Below, piece after piece: positions 36,783-45,642 of a DNA stretch of 64,000 bases (its first letter is position 1; every line of letters begins with the position of its first letter). The stretch covers positions 2,848,501-2,912,500 of the forward strand of contig NZ_CP088149.1 of NCBI RefSeq assembly GCF_002845275.2, written 5' to 3'. The stretch comes from Pseudomonas sp. S06B 330. GTDB taxonomy: Bacteria > Pseudomonadota > Gammaproteobacteria > Pseudomonadales > Pseudomonadaceae. The notes beneath the pieces are model-generated. The model saw only the letters and a program-made list of their open reading frames with translations. It searched no databases and had not been told where the DNA came from. A program made the translations under genes and the position numbers.

Positions 36783-36805
36783 CCTGGTGCCGTTGCGGCG
36801 CCAGG
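36783..36805 (+). other. Intercistronic hairpin without U-tract
   Basis: CCTGGTGCC at 36783-36791 pairs with GGCGCCAGG at 36797-36805 (one G-U) around a 5-base loop, between the SDR and ACAD genes. No T-run follows, so it is unlikely to be a full terminator. Confidence 0.45.
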
Positions 36806-36830
36806 GCGTATCGAACAAGAGGTCTGTGCA

Positions 36831-37973
36831 ATGCTGGAAAACTACAGCTCACCCTGGATGAACGAAGACCTGGAACAGTTCAGCGACATGGTCCAGCGCT
36901 TCGCCAAGGAGTACATGGAACCCAATGAACTGCACTGGCGTGAGCAACACTATGCTGACCGCTCAGCGTGGCTCAAGGCCGGTGAGTTGGGGCTGATCCT
37001 GCCGGATGTGTCCGAGGAGTACGGCGGCGCTGGTGGCAGCATTGCCCACTATGCCTGTGTCGTGCAAACCATGAGTGCGTTCGGCGGTGGCCTGGGGATC
37101 GGCTTGAGCCACATCGTCGCCCATTACATTCTCGAATCCGGTACCGAAGCGCAGAAGAAACACTGGCTGCCGAAGATTGGTTCCGGCGAAGTCATCTGCG
37201 CCATTGCCATGACAGAGCCAGGTGCCGGTTCCGACCTGCAGTCGGTGCGTACCCGCGCGGTGAAGGAGGGCGATCACTACGTCATCAATGGTGCCAAGAC
37301 CTTCATCAGCAATGGCCAGACCTGCGACATGGTCCTGGTGATTGCCAAGACCGACATCAGCCAGGGTGCCAAAGGCGTCTCGCTGTTCATGGTCGATACC
37401 ACTAACCCGGGTTTTCGCCGCGGCAAGCTATTGAGCAAAGTCGGCATGCACGCCCAGGACACCTCGGAGATGTTCTTTGACGACGTCAAAGTGCCGGCTG
37501 ACTGCCTGCTTGGCGAAGTCGAAGGCCGTGGTTTCTACACCCTGATGAGCCAGCTCCCGTACGAGCGCGCGCAGATCGGTGTTGGCGCTGTCGCGGTGAT
37601 GGAGCGCGCCTTGCGCTTGACCGTGGAATACACCAAAGACCGCAAAGCCTTCGGCAAGCCAGTCATCGATTTCCAGAACAGTCGCTTCGTCCTCGCTGAC
37701 GTCAAGGCCACGGTGCTCGCTGCCAAGACCTTTGTCGACCTGATCGTCCAACGCTGGATCGACGGCAGCCTGGATACCACCCTGGCGTCGATGGGCAAGT
37801 TCTGGCTGACCGAACGCCAGGGCGAAGTACTCGACCGTTGCCTGCAACTGTTCGGCGGCTACGGCTACATGAACGAGTACCCGATCGGGCGGATGTGGGC
37901 CGATGCCCGGGTCGCACGGATCTATGGCGGCTCCAATGAGATCCAGCGCGAGGTGGTGGCCCGCTCCCTGTAA
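36831..37973 (+). CDS. Acyl-CoA dehydrogenase
   Basis: A 380-residue ACAD starting with MLENYSSPWMNEDLEQFSDM. IAMTEPGAGSDLQS near residue 125, INGAKTFISNG, the QLFGGYGYMNEYPIGRMWAD motif near residue 342 and C-terminal IYGGSNEIQREVVARSL are intact, so FAD and substrate binding look complete. It is a paralogue of the 32281 enzyme. It lies between the MaoC-SDR genes and the ligase, making this operon self-sufficient for activation, dehydrogenation, hydration, oxidation and cleavage. Confidence 0.9.
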   Translation: MLENYSSPWMNEDLEQFSDMVQRFAKEYMEPNELHWREQHYADRSAWLKAGELGLILPDVSEEYGGAGGSIAHYACVVQTMSAFGGGLGIGLSHIVAHYILESGTEAQKKHWLPKIGSGEVICAIAMTEPGAGSDLQSVRTRAVKEGDHYVINGAKTFISNGQTCDMVLVIAKTDISQGAKGVSLFMVDTTNPGFRRGKLLSKVGMHAQDTSEMFFDDVKVPADCLLGEVEGRGFYTLMSQLPYERAQIGVGAVAVMERALRLTVEYTKDRKAFGKPVIDFQNSRFVLADVKATVLAAKTFVDLIVQRWIDGSLDTTLASMGKFWLTERQGEVLDRCLQLFGGYGYMNEYPIGRMWADARVARIYGGSNEIQREVVARSL

Positions 37974-38042
37974 TCCTCGACACAGGCAGGACTGGCGCCA
38001 CGTCAGCCCGCCGCACAGCGCGACTCGATCCAAATCAATCCA

Positions 38043-38050
38043 AGAATAAA
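38043..38050 (+). promoter_or_regulatory. CA-motif candidate before the acyl-CoA ligase
   Basis: AAGAATAA, followed by further A residues, exactly fits AANAANAA. It ends 19 bases before the ATG at 38070. It is less typical than the CAACAACAA versions elsewhere in the island. Confidence 0.35.
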
Positions 38051-38069
38051 AAGTTATTTGGAGTTCAGT

Positions 38070-39632
38070 ATGTACATCACTCAAGGACTGCATCGTCAAC
38101 TGCAGAGCCGACCGCAAGCGGTGGCCATCCGCGCCCAGGGCCGTAGCACCACCTATGCCGAATACGGCGACCGGGTGGCTCGGCTTGCCGGTGCACTGAA
38201 AGGGTTGGGTGTAGCCAGCGGCGACCGCGTGGCCATGCTTGCCTTCAACTGCCAGTACTACCTGGAGTACTACTTGGCCGTACCGTGGGCCGATGCCGTT
38301 GTTAACCCGGTGAACTTCCGGTGGAGCGTGGCGGAAATCGTCTACTCGCTGGATGATTCAGAAACCACCGTGTTGATTGTCGACGACCGCCACAAGGACA
38401 TCGTGCAAAAGGTCATCGAGCAAGCCAGCACGTTGCGCCAGGTGATCTACGCCGGCGATGGCCCGACCCCAGCGGGAATGCTCAACTATGAAACCCTGAT
38501 TGCCAACAGCGCCCCGGTCGAGGACGCACGACGCGGCGGTGACGCGTTGCTGGGGATCTTCTACACCGGCGGCACCACCGGTTTTCCCAAGGGTGTGATG
38601 CTCAGCCACACTAATGTGGCCTTCTCGGCGATGAACTCGGTCAATACCGGCAAGTGCGGCAGCGATGCGCGCTTCCTGCACTCGATGCCGATGTTTCACC
38701 TGGCTGATTTTGCCGCCATGGTCGCGCTTTTCATCACCGGCGGCACGCATATCGTCCTGCCGTCTTTCACTGCGCAGAGCGCGCTTGAAGCCATCGATCA
38801 GGAGCAGGTCAACGAAGTGCTGTTGGCACCGACCATGATCCAGATGCTCCTGGACTGGTACCAGAGCCAAGGTCAGCACCTTGACGTCAGTTCGCTCAAG
38901 CGTGTTGGTTACGGCGCTTCGACCATCACCCCATCCTTGCTCGACCGTGCCCAGGCGATGTTCACCAATGCCGAATTCTCCCAAGGTTACGGCATGACCG
39001 AACTGGCCCCTGTGGCCACCACCCTGGGGCCTGAGTACCACACGTCCGAGCACCAGGCCAGCGGCAAGATGTACTCGGCCGGTCTGCCGGGGATCTGCGT
39101 CGAAGTGCGGGTGGTCGATGCCCAAGACAACGAAGTGCCGCGCGGCACCGTGGGTGAGATTACCGTTCGCGGCCCGAATGTGATGCTGGGTTACTGGAAA
39201 AAACCAGAAGCCACCGCCGAGGCCTTGCGAGGCGGCTGGATGCACACCGGTGACGGCGGGTATATGGACAAGGACGGTTTCATCTATATCTGTGACCGGC
39301 TCAAGGACATGGTGGTCAGCGGCGGCGAGAACATCTACAGCGCTGAAGTCGAAACCGCCATTGCCAGCCACCCGGCCGTGGCGCAAAGCGCAGTGATCGG
39401 CATTCCGTGCAAAAAGTGGGGTGAGACCGTGCATGCGGTGATCATTCTCAAGCCGGGCATCGCTGCCAGCCCTGAAGACATTATCGGTCATTGCCGCGAG
39501 CGCATTGCGGGCTACAAGGTGCCGCGCAGTATCGAGTTCCGCGAAACGCTGCCGCTGACCAGCGTTGGCAAGGTGTTGAAGACCGAACTGCGCAAGCCGT
39601 TCTGGGAAAACCACACGCGTGGCATCGCCTGA
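38070..39632 (+). CDS. AMP-forming acyl-CoA ligase (fatty-acid/aryl-CoA synthetase family)
   Basis: A 520-residue adenylate-forming enzyme. The phosphate-binding motif YTGGTTGFPKGVM is near residue 168, YGMTELAPV near residue 310, TGDGGYMDKDGFIYICDRLKDM near residue 398 and the catalytic Lys in SVGKVLKTELRK near residue 508. ATG at 38070 follows GGAG. It activates a carboxylic acid to the CoA thioester and is the only ligase in the window, so it is the likely committed step of the island. A strong terminator follows, ending the operon begun at 33791. Confidence 0.9.
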   Translation: MYITQGLHRQLQSRPQAVAIRAQGRSTTYAEYGDRVARLAGALKGLGVASGDRVAMLAFNCQYYLEYYLAVPWADAVVNPVNFRWSVAEIVYSLDDSETTVLIVDDRHKDIVQKVIEQASTLRQVIYAGDGPTPAGMLNYETLIANSAPVEDARRGGDALLGIFYTGGTTGFPKGVMLSHTNVAFSAMNSVNTGKCGSDARFLHSMPMFHLADFAAMVALFITGGTHIVLPSFTAQSALEAIDQEQVNEVLLAPTMIQMLLDWYQSQGQHLDVSSLKRVGYGASTITPSLLDRAQAMFTNAEFSQGYGMTELAPVATTLGPEYHTSEHQASGKMYSAGLPGICVEVRVVDAQDNEVPRGTVGEITVRGPNVMLGYWKKPEATAEALRGGWMHTGDGGYMDKDGFIYICDRLKDMVVSGGENIYSAEVETAIASHPAVAQSAVIGIPCKKWGETVHAVIILKPGIAASPEDIIGHCRERIAGYKVPRSIEFRETLPLTSVGKVLKTELRKPFWENHTRGIA

Positions 39633-39641
39633 GTGTTGGCC

Positions 39642-39672
39642 CGCGCGGCCAGGGAGGCCGCGCGTTTCTTTT
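39642..39672 (+). terminator. Rho-independent terminator
   Basis: CGCGCGGCC at 39642-39650 pairs with GGCCGCGCG at 39656-39664 around AGGGA, followed by TTTCTTTTG. It ends the 33791-39632 operon and isolates it from the DUF1302 gene. Confidence 0.85.
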
Positions 39673-39744
39673 GTTACCGCAGAGACAAGAACCGCACTTT
39701 GAGTGTGGCACGCCTTCCTAGCGCCCGAATACACCGGAGTACCC

Positions 39745-41565
39745 ATGAACATGACGACTTTGCGCGCAGCTCGCGCTCCGCATCTGTTGGCCGTCGCTGT
39801 TGCTATCGCCGTTCAATCCCAGGCCCACGCCAAGGACTTCAGCATTGGTGAACTTGAAGGCAGCTTCGATTCCTCGCTGTCGATTGGTGCCAGCTGGGCC
39901 GTGCGTGGCCCGGATCCAGACTTTATCTCCAACTTCAATTCACAAGGTGTCAGGGGCAACGCGGCGTCGCGTACCAACGACGACAACCGGCTGAATTTCA
40001 AGAAGGGGGAGACGTTCTCGAAGATCTTCAAGGGCGTGCACGATCTGGAGCTCAAGTATGGTGAGACCGGCGTATTTGTCCGTGGTAAGTATTGGTATGA
40101 CTTTGAGCTCAAGGATGAAAGTCGTCTGTTCTACGACATCGACGACAGTGGCCGTGACCGCGCCGCCAAATCGTCCGGAGCAATGTTCCTCGACAGCTTC
40201 GTGTACCACAACTACAACCTCGGCGCCCTGCCGGGCAACGTTCGGGTCGGCAAACAGGTCGTCAGCTGGGGGGAGAGCACCTTCATCGGCAACTCGATCA
40301 ACACGATCAACCCGATTGACGTTGCGGCCTTGCGTCGCCCCGGTGCCGAGGTCAAGGAAGGCCTGATTCCGGTCAACATGTTCTACCTGTCCCAGGGCTT
40401 GAGCGATAGCCTGACCGCCGAGATGTTCTACCAGATCGAGTGGGAAAGCTCGGTCATCGATAACTGCGGCACCTTCTTCGGCAACGATGTCACCCCTGAA
40501 GGCTGTACCGACCGTGCCGTGCTGGCCGGCCTCGACTTGCCGCCAGGCGCCGCCAGCAACACCGGCGTCCCTGGGGTCAATGATGATGCCTACGTCGCCC
40601 GCACCAAGACCAAGGATGCCCGTGACAGCGGCCAGTATGGCCTGGCGCTGCGCTGGTTTGTGCCGGAGATGAACGATACCGAGTTCGGCTTCTACGCCAT
40701 GAACTACCACAGCCGTAACCCGAGCCTGAACTTCACCCGCGCCACCAATACCGCCAACGCGGTCGCTGCCATTCGCAGTGCCAGCTACAACGTGGTCTAC
40801 CCCGAAGACGTGCGCCTGTACGGCGTGAGTTTCGCCACCAACGTTGAGGGCACCGCGATCGGTGGCGAGGTCAGCTACCGGCCGAACATGCCGCTCAACC
40901 TCAATGGCGCCGACATCAACCTGGCCGCCTTGGGCAATGCGACGTCGCCGCTGTTTCAAAGTGGTAATTCCGACAACGTCGCCGGTGCCGGCCTTGATGG
41001 TTACAAACGCATGCCGGTGCTGCAGGCTCAGGTCAGTGCGACGCACTTCTTCGACCAGGTGCTGGGCAGTGATCGTCTGACCCTGGTCGGCGAGGTTGGC
41101 TACAACCACATCAACGGCCTGGGTTCCAGTGACGGCAGCGACCTGCGCTTTGGCCGCAACACCGTGTTCGGCGCCGGTGAACTGGTCAACCAGGCGGTCT
41201 GCATCGGCGCGGTTCAACCGGTGCCCGGGCAACCTGGTGTCACCACCCGCAGCAACCCGCAGCAGGAATGCAACAGCCATGGCTTCTACACCAGCAGCTC
41301 CTGGGGCTACCGGATGCGTGCCAAGTTCGATTACCCCAACGTGATTGCCGGCATCAACCTGTCGCCCAACGTGGCGTGGTCGCACGACGTCGATGGCGTC
41401 GGGCCGAACTTCGAAGAGGGCACCAAGGCCGTTAGCCTCGGTGTGGATGCCGACTACCTGAACACCTACACCGCCAGCCTCAGCTACACCGACTACTTCG
41501 GCGGCAAGTGGAACACCAACACTGATCGCGACTACGTCGCCCTCAGTTTCGGCGTGAACTTCTGA
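39745..41565 (+). CDS. DUF1302 outer-membrane protein
   Basis: A 606-residue protein with a signal peptide ending near residue 31 (SQAHAKDF). Many alternating aromatic and polar strands and a C-terminal YVALSFGVNF ending in Phe are typical of an outer-membrane beta-barrel. Length and the WGESTFIGNSINTINPID motif near residue 175 match DUF1302. The family is regularly coupled to DUF1329 genes, MalT-like LuxR regulators and lipid or hydrocarbon catabolism, and is presumed to pass hydrophobic substrates through the outer membrane. The next gene starts 27 bases on. Confidence 0.85.
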   Translation: MNMTTLRAARAPHLLAVAVAIAVQSQAHAKDFSIGELEGSFDSSLSIGASWAVRGPDPDFISNFNSQGVRGNAASRTNDDNRLNFKKGETFSKIFKGVHDLELKYGETGVFVRGKYWYDFELKDESRLFYDIDDSGRDRAAKSSGAMFLDSFVYHNYNLGALPGNVRVGKQVVSWGESTFIGNSINTINPIDVAALRRPGAEVKEGLIPVNMFYLSQGLSDSLTAEMFYQIEWESSVIDNCGTFFGNDVTPEGCTDRAVLAGLDLPPGAASNTGVPGVNDDAYVARTKTKDARDSGQYGLALRWFVPEMNDTEFGFYAMNYHSRNPSLNFTRATNTANAVAAIRSASYNVVYPEDVRLYGVSFATNVEGTAIGGEVSYRPNMPLNLNGADINLAALGNATSPLFQSGNSDNVAGAGLDGYKRMPVLQAQVSATHFFDQVLGSDRLTLVGEVGYNHINGLGSSDGSDLRFGRNTVFGAGELVNQAVCIGAVQPVPGQPGVTTRSNPQQECNSHGFYTSSSWGYRMRAKFDYPNVIAGINLSPNVAWSHDVDGVGPNFEEGTKAVSLGVDADYLNTYTASLSYTDYFGGKWNTNTDRDYVALSFGVNF

Positions 41566-41582
41566 CACCCATCAGCGAGAGG

Positions 41583-41593
41583 AACAACAACAA
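41583..41593 (+). promoter_or_regulatory. CA motif (Hfq-Crc type) at the DUF1329 start
   Basis: AACAACAACAA runs directly into the ATG at 41593 and sits just after the GAGAGG ribosome site. Binding by Hfq and Crc here would cover the start codon, so it is the strongest candidate repression site in the window. Confidence 0.65.
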
Positions 41594-42957
41594 TGAAACC
41601 TTTACGTTTTCTACTCACCGCCTGCACCCTGTCCCTCGTTGCCAGCAGTGTCATGGCTGCGGTTTCTGAACAGGAAGCCGCCAAGCTGGGCACCAGTCTC
41701 ACGCCCGTGGGCGCAGAAAAGGCAGGCAACGCCGATGGCAGCATCCCGGCCTGGACCGGTGGCCTGAAAACCGACGCAGCACCGGTTAGCAATGGCTTCA
41801 TGGGTAACCCTTATGCCGGTGAAAAACCTCTGTTTGTGATTACCGCAGCCAACGCCGAGCAGTACAAGGACAAACTGACCCCAGGTCAGTTGGCAATGTT
41901 CAAGCGTTACCCTGAAACCTACCGCATGCCGGTGTACAAGACTCAACGCAGCGCGACCATGCCGCAAGCGGCCTATGACGCGGCGAAAAAAAGCGCGGTG
42001 ACTACCGAAGCGGTCAACGACGGCTACTCGCTGAAGAACTTTGAGCAGTCGCATTACTTTGCCTTCCCGATCCCGAAAAACGGTCTGGAAGTGGTGTGGA
42101 ATCACCTGACGCGCTATCGCGGGCACAACTACATCAACGTCCAGGTTCAGGCGACCCCGCAGGTCAACGGCGACTTCACGCCGGTGCACATCGAAATCGC
42201 CAGCGGCTTTCCGTGGATCATGGCAGACGCCAAACCCAAGGACATCAACAACATCTTGTTCTTCGCCAAGCAGACGGTTACTTCACCGGCGCGCATGGCC
42301 GGTAACGTGACGTTGATCCACGAAACCCTTGACCAAGTGGCCGAGCCGCGCATGGCCTGGGCTTACAACGCCGGTCAACGGCGTGTGCGCCGCGCCCCGC
42401 AGGTGGCCTATGACGGCCCAGGCACCGCCGCTGATGGCTTGCGCGTAGCGGACAACGCCGACATGTACAACGGCGCACCGGACCGTTACGACTGGAAGCT
42501 GGTGGGCAAGAAGGAAATCTACATCCCCTACAACAGCTATGTGCTGCAATCGCCAACGCTCAAGTACAAGGACATCATCCAGCCCGGTCATATCAACCAG
42601 GACCTGACCCGTTATGAGCTGCACCGGGTATGGGAAGTGGTTGGCACGCTCAAGCCCGGCTCACGGCATATCTACGCCAAACGCACCATGTTCTTCGATG
42701 AAGACACCTGGACCGCTGTGGAGATCGACCACTACGACGGTCGTGGCCAGCTGTGGCGGGTCAGTGAAGGGCACACCTACACCGACTACGTGCAAAAGCT
42801 GACGGCGTTCGCTGGCATCGGCACCTATGACCTGATGGCCGGTCGTTATGTGGTGGCGAACCTGGGCAACGAGAACAAGCAAGGCATCAACTACGCCTAT
42901 CAGCCGAGCGTCAACGACTTTACTCCGGCAGCGCTGCGCAACGCCGGTATCCGCTGA
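41593..42957 (+). CDS. DUF1329 periplasmic/outer-membrane-associated protein
   Basis: A 454-residue protein with a cleavable signal peptide (cut near residue 23, VMAAVS). A typical early segment is ELAAKLGTSL-like (here EAAKLGTSLTPVGAEKAGN), then a long beta-rich body with RRVRRAPQVAYDGPG near residue 268 and FFDEDTWTAVEIDHYD near residue 368. These match DUF1329, a LolA/LolB-like fold predicted to bind lipid. It follows DUF1302 directly, so the two should form an uptake or surface-handling unit for the hydrophobic substrate. A hairpin separates it from the third thiolase. Confidence 0.83.
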   Translation: MKPLRFLLTACTLSLVASSVMAAVSEQEAAKLGTSLTPVGAEKAGNADGSIPAWTGGLKTDAAPVSNGFMGNPYAGEKPLFVITAANAEQYKDKLTPGQLAMFKRYPETYRMPVYKTQRSATMPQAAYDAAKKSAVTTEAVNDGYSLKNFEQSHYFAFPIPKNGLEVVWNHLTRYRGHNYINVQVQATPQVNGDFTPVHIEIASGFPWIMADAKPKDINNILFFAKQTVTSPARMAGNVTLIHETLDQVAEPRMAWAYNAGQRRVRRAPQVAYDGPGTAADGLRVADNADMYNGAPDRYDWKLVGKKEIYIPYNSYVLQSPTLKYKDIIQPGHINQDLTRYELHRVWEVVGTLKPGSRHIYAKRTMFFDEDTWTAVEIDHYDGRGQLWRVSEGHTYTDYVQKLTAFAGIGTYDLMAGRYVVANLGNENKQGINYAYQPSVNDFTPAALRNAGIR

Positions 42958-42970
42958 GTTTCTGAGCATC

Positions 42971-43002
42971 CGCTGTTCGCTCGTCACGCCGGGCGGACAG
43001 CG
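42971..43002 (+). other. Intercistronic hairpin without U-tract
   Basis: CGCTGTTCGC at 42971-42980 pairs with GCGGACAGCG at 42993-43002 (one G-U), between the DUF1329 and thiolase genes. There is no T-run. Confidence 0.4.
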
Positions 43003-43062
43003 CCGCGTTGGGCAATTACTCCTTTAATGAACCCTGTAACTCCCTGATTCAGGAGCACTGTA

Positions 43063-44253
43063 ATGTCGCAGAAACCTTACGTTGTCGGCGTTGGTATGAT
43101 TCCGTTCGTCAAGCCAGGCACCAGCGGTACCTATATTGAGATGGGTTCGCAGGCGGTGCGCCTGGCCCTGGAAGACGCTGGCTTGGATTACACCTTCATC
43201 CAGCAAGCCTACGCCGGTTATGTCTACGGTGATTCCACCTGTGGCCAGGCAGCGTTGTATGAAGTCGGCATGAGCGGTATCCCGTTGGTCAACGTCAACA
43301 ACAACTGTTCCACCGGCTCCAGTGCCTTGTTCCTGGCACGTCAGGCGGTGGAGAGCGGGGCGGTGGACTGTGCCCTGGCCTTTGGCTTCGAGCAGATGCA
43401 GCCCGGGGCGCTGAAGAGTGTCTGGGATGACCGCCCGCGTGCCACCACGCACATGACCCAGTCGGTGATAGATGAGCTGTGCGCCGATGTCGCCGGTATC
43501 CCGAGTGCTTTGCAGATGTTTGGCGGTGCTGGCCGTGAGCACATGCAAAAGTACGGTACGCAGATGAGTACCTTTGCCGCTATTCGCGCCAAGGCCAGCC
43601 GTCATGCGAGCAACAACCCGCTGGCCCTGTTCCGCAAGGTTGTGACGACCGAAGACGTGATGAACGATCAAGTGATCTGGCCGGGTGTCATGACCCGTCT
43701 GATGGCCTGCCCGCCAACCTGCGGTGCGGCGGCGGCGATCATTTGCTCCGAAGCGTTTGCCAAGAAACATGGCCTGAACACCGATGTGGTGATCCTGGCG
43801 CAGTCGTTGACTACCGATACGGCGGTTTGTCATGAAGCGATGTCGATGATTGAGGTGGTGGGTTTTGACATGGCGCAACGGGCTGCGCAGGCCGTGTACG
43901 AGAAGGCCGGCGTTGATCCGCAGGACATTCGTGTGGTCGAACTGCACGACTGCTTTGCTCATAACGAGCTGCTGACGTACGAGTCCCTGGGGCTGTGTGC
44001 AGTGGGTGGCGCTGAGCGTTTTGTGCTGGATGGTGACAACAGCTATGGCGGTCAGGTGGTGACCAACCCGTCGGGTGGACTGTTGTCCAAGGGGCATCCG
44101 TTGGGGGCCACCGGTCTTGCTCAGTGCTATGAGCTGACTCACCAGTTGCGCGGTACCGCCGATAAGCGCCAGGTTGAAGGGGCCAGCCTGGCCCTGCAGC
44201 ATAACCTGGGGTTGGGGGGCGCTTGTGTGGTGACCTTGTACGGTCGCAGCTGA
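43063..44253 (+). CDS. SCP-x-type thiolase, copy 3
   Basis: A 396-residue thiolase. It shares the signatures of the other copies: NNNCSTGSSA near residue 87, VELHDCFAHNE near residue 292, SKGHPLGATG near residue 344 and the terminal GGACVVTLYG. It differs most in the substrate-loop region around residues 125-150 (THMTQSVIDELCADVAG). It sits downstream of the DUF1302-DUF1329 genes and ends at a terminator, with no SDR or MaoC of its own. It may serve a second chain-shortening round using enzymes from the other operons. Confidence 0.88.
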   Translation: MSQKPYVVGVGMIPFVKPGTSGTYIEMGSQAVRLALEDAGLDYTFIQQAYAGYVYGDSTCGQAALYEVGMSGIPLVNVNNNCSTGSSALFLARQAVESGAVDCALAFGFEQMQPGALKSVWDDRPRATTHMTQSVIDELCADVAGIPSALQMFGGAGREHMQKYGTQMSTFAAIRAKASRHASNNPLALFRKVVTTEDVMNDQVIWPGVMTRLMACPPTCGAAAAIICSEAFAKKHGLNTDVVILAQSLTTDTAVCHEAMSMIEVVGFDMAQRAAQAVYEKAGVDPQDIRVVELHDCFAHNELLTYESLGLCAVGGAERFVLDGDNSYGGQVVTNPSGGLLSKGHPLGATGLAQCYELTHQLRGTADKRQVEGASLALQHNLGLGGACVVTLYGRS

Positions 44254-44270
44254 TCCAACGCGCAGGTTTG

Positions 44271-44298
44271 GCCGGGCCTGGTGTCCGGCTTTTTTTTG
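44271..44298 (+). terminator. Rho-independent terminator
   Basis: GCCGG at 44271-44275 and CCGGC at 44285-44289 form a stem followed by eight T residues, 17 bases after the third thiolase. It ends the DUF1302-DUF1329-thiolase operon. Confidence 0.75.
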
Positions 44299-44410
44299 GT
44301 TATTCACGGATTATCGGGAAAGAGGCAGGGGCAGGGACAGGGACTGGCTTAGGGCTAGAGCTTATCCATTCAAGGCGGCGATGCTGCCGACCCTTTCCGC
44401 CTTTACGGCG

Positions 44411-44438
44411 GCCTACTTTTTTCTTGGAAAAAGTAGGC
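44411..44438. terminator. Perfect 11-bp hairpin, bidirectional terminator-like
   Basis: GCCTACTTTTT at 44411-44421 pairs perfectly with AAAAAGTAGGC at 44428-44438 around a 6-base loop. The A/T-rich inner stem gives U-runs in both directions. The IS3 element begins seven bases to the right. Confidence 0.55.
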
Positions 44439-44476
44439 ATGGGTCTGCCCCCAGGTAGCGGACGCCAAGAAGCTGG

Positions 44477-45340
44477 TTATCCAGCCCTCTGCCTCAAGCC
44501 TTTGGCATATTCGTTCGGAGAACGGTAGCCCAGCGCAGAGTGCAGTCGGCTGCTGTTGTAAAACCCATGGATGTAACTGGCGATTGATAACTGCGCCTGT
44601 TTTTTCGTGGGGTAGATCCCGCAAGCCTCCTCTCTTTTCAGCGTAGCGAAAAAGCTCTCGGCCACCGCGTTGTCCCAACAGTTTCCCCTTCGGCTCATGC
44701 TCTGTGTGAAGTCCTTCTTGGCCAGTGTCAGGCGAAACTTACTGCTCGCGTACTGACGGCCCTGATCGGAGTGAAATACCGCTCCGTTGGCGCCAGAGCA
44801 GGCGCTCCAGGCGTTCAGAAACGCGCGTTCGACCAAGTCGTCAGGCATTCGATCAGACAAGCTGTAACCCAGTATCTGGCGGGTTTGGATACTCAACACT
44901 ATGGCCAGATACAACCAACCTTCCTTGGTTGGGAGATAGGTGATATCACTGACCCAGGTTGGCGTGAGGTTATCGATGGAAAACTGACGCGCCAGCACAT
45001 TACTTGCAACCGGCAAGTAATGGTGGCTGTCCGTGGTGCAGGGCCTGAAACTGCCTTTGGACTTGCCCCGTATCTGCTCCTCCTGCATCAACCGCCTAAC
45101 CCGTTTGTGGCCCACCGCGTGCAATTTCTGGCGCAAGGCTGCCACTAGCCGTGGCCGGCCGTAGGTGTTTCGACTGGCCGCATAGGCCTTACGCAACTCA
45201 ATGCGAATTTGAGCGTCAGGGTCAGGGCGAGACTGACGGTGCGTGTAATCGTAGAAACCTGAAACCGAGACATCCATCACCCGACACAACACACGTACGG
45301 GGTATTGAGTCCGCTCAGTAGCGACGAAGGCGTATCTCAC
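44477..45340 (-). CDS. IS3-family transposase OrfB (integrase domain)
   Basis: A 287-residue product from a GTG at 45340. An HTH_21-like domain lies near residues 40-85 (AYAASRNTYGRPRLVAAL), then the rve integrase fold with the DDE catalytic residues: Asp in WVSDITYLPT near residue 134, Asp in FHSDQGRQY near residue 194, Glu in AESFFATLKREE near residue 229. All three are intact. In IS3 elements OrfB is normally made as an OrfAB fusion by -1 slippage, so the GTG may not be used. Confidence 0.92.
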   Translation of the reverse strand: MRYAFVATERTQYPVRVLCRVMDVSVSGFYDYTHRQSRPDPDAQIRIELRKAYAASRNTYGRPRLVAALRQKLHAVGHKRVRRLMQEEQIRGKSKGSFRPCTTDSHHYLPVASNVLARQFSIDNLTPTWVSDITYLPTKEGWLYLAIVLSIQTRQILGYSLSDRMPDDLVERAFLNAWSACSGANGAVFHSDQGRQYASSKFRLTLAKKDFTQSMSRRGNCWDNAVAESFFATLKREEACGIYPTKKQAQLSIASYIHGFYNSSRLHSALGYRSPNEYAKGLRQRAG

Positions 45341-45642
45341 CTGGACTCTTTGGCAAAGAATACCGCCGCCTTTTTTAGGATTTCACGCTCCATTTTTAGC
45401 TCGGCAATCTCGGCCCGCAGGCGAGCGAGCTCACTGTCTTCCTTGGTGATGGGCTTGCGTTCAGGTGAACTCAACGGCTGGCCTCTGCGCGTGGCATCAA
45501 CCCAGTTATCCAGCGTTTTCACGGACATCTCTAGCTGGCGGGCAGCTTCGGTTCTGCCAACGCTTTCAGCTAATGCGACGGCTTGAGCCTTGAACTCATC
45601 GGTATAGTTACGGCGAGTGCTTGGGTACATGGCAACCTCCAA
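45337..45642 (-). CDS. IS3-family transposase OrfA (helix-turn-helix subunit)
   Basis: A 101-residue protein with a DNA-binding helix-turn-helix (FKAQAVALAESVGRTEAARQL) near residues 15-40 and a C-terminal leucine-zipper-like segment (LARLRAEIAELKMEREILKKA). Near the end the reading CTA AAA AAG contains the heptamer A AAA AAG, a classic -1 slippery site. orfB lies in the -1 frame and overlaps by 4 bases. Frameshifting would give the active OrfAB transposase. Confidence 0.92.
   Translation of the reverse strand: MEVAMYPSTRRNYTDEFKAQAVALAESVGRTEAARQLEMSVKTLDNWVDATRRGQPLSSPERKPITKEDSELARLRAEIAELKMEREILKKAAVFFAKESR

Noticed and set aside
39703..39744. TGGCACGCCTTCC as a sigma-54 promoter
   Set aside because: The first half fits TGGCACG, but the required TTGC-like second half is missing.
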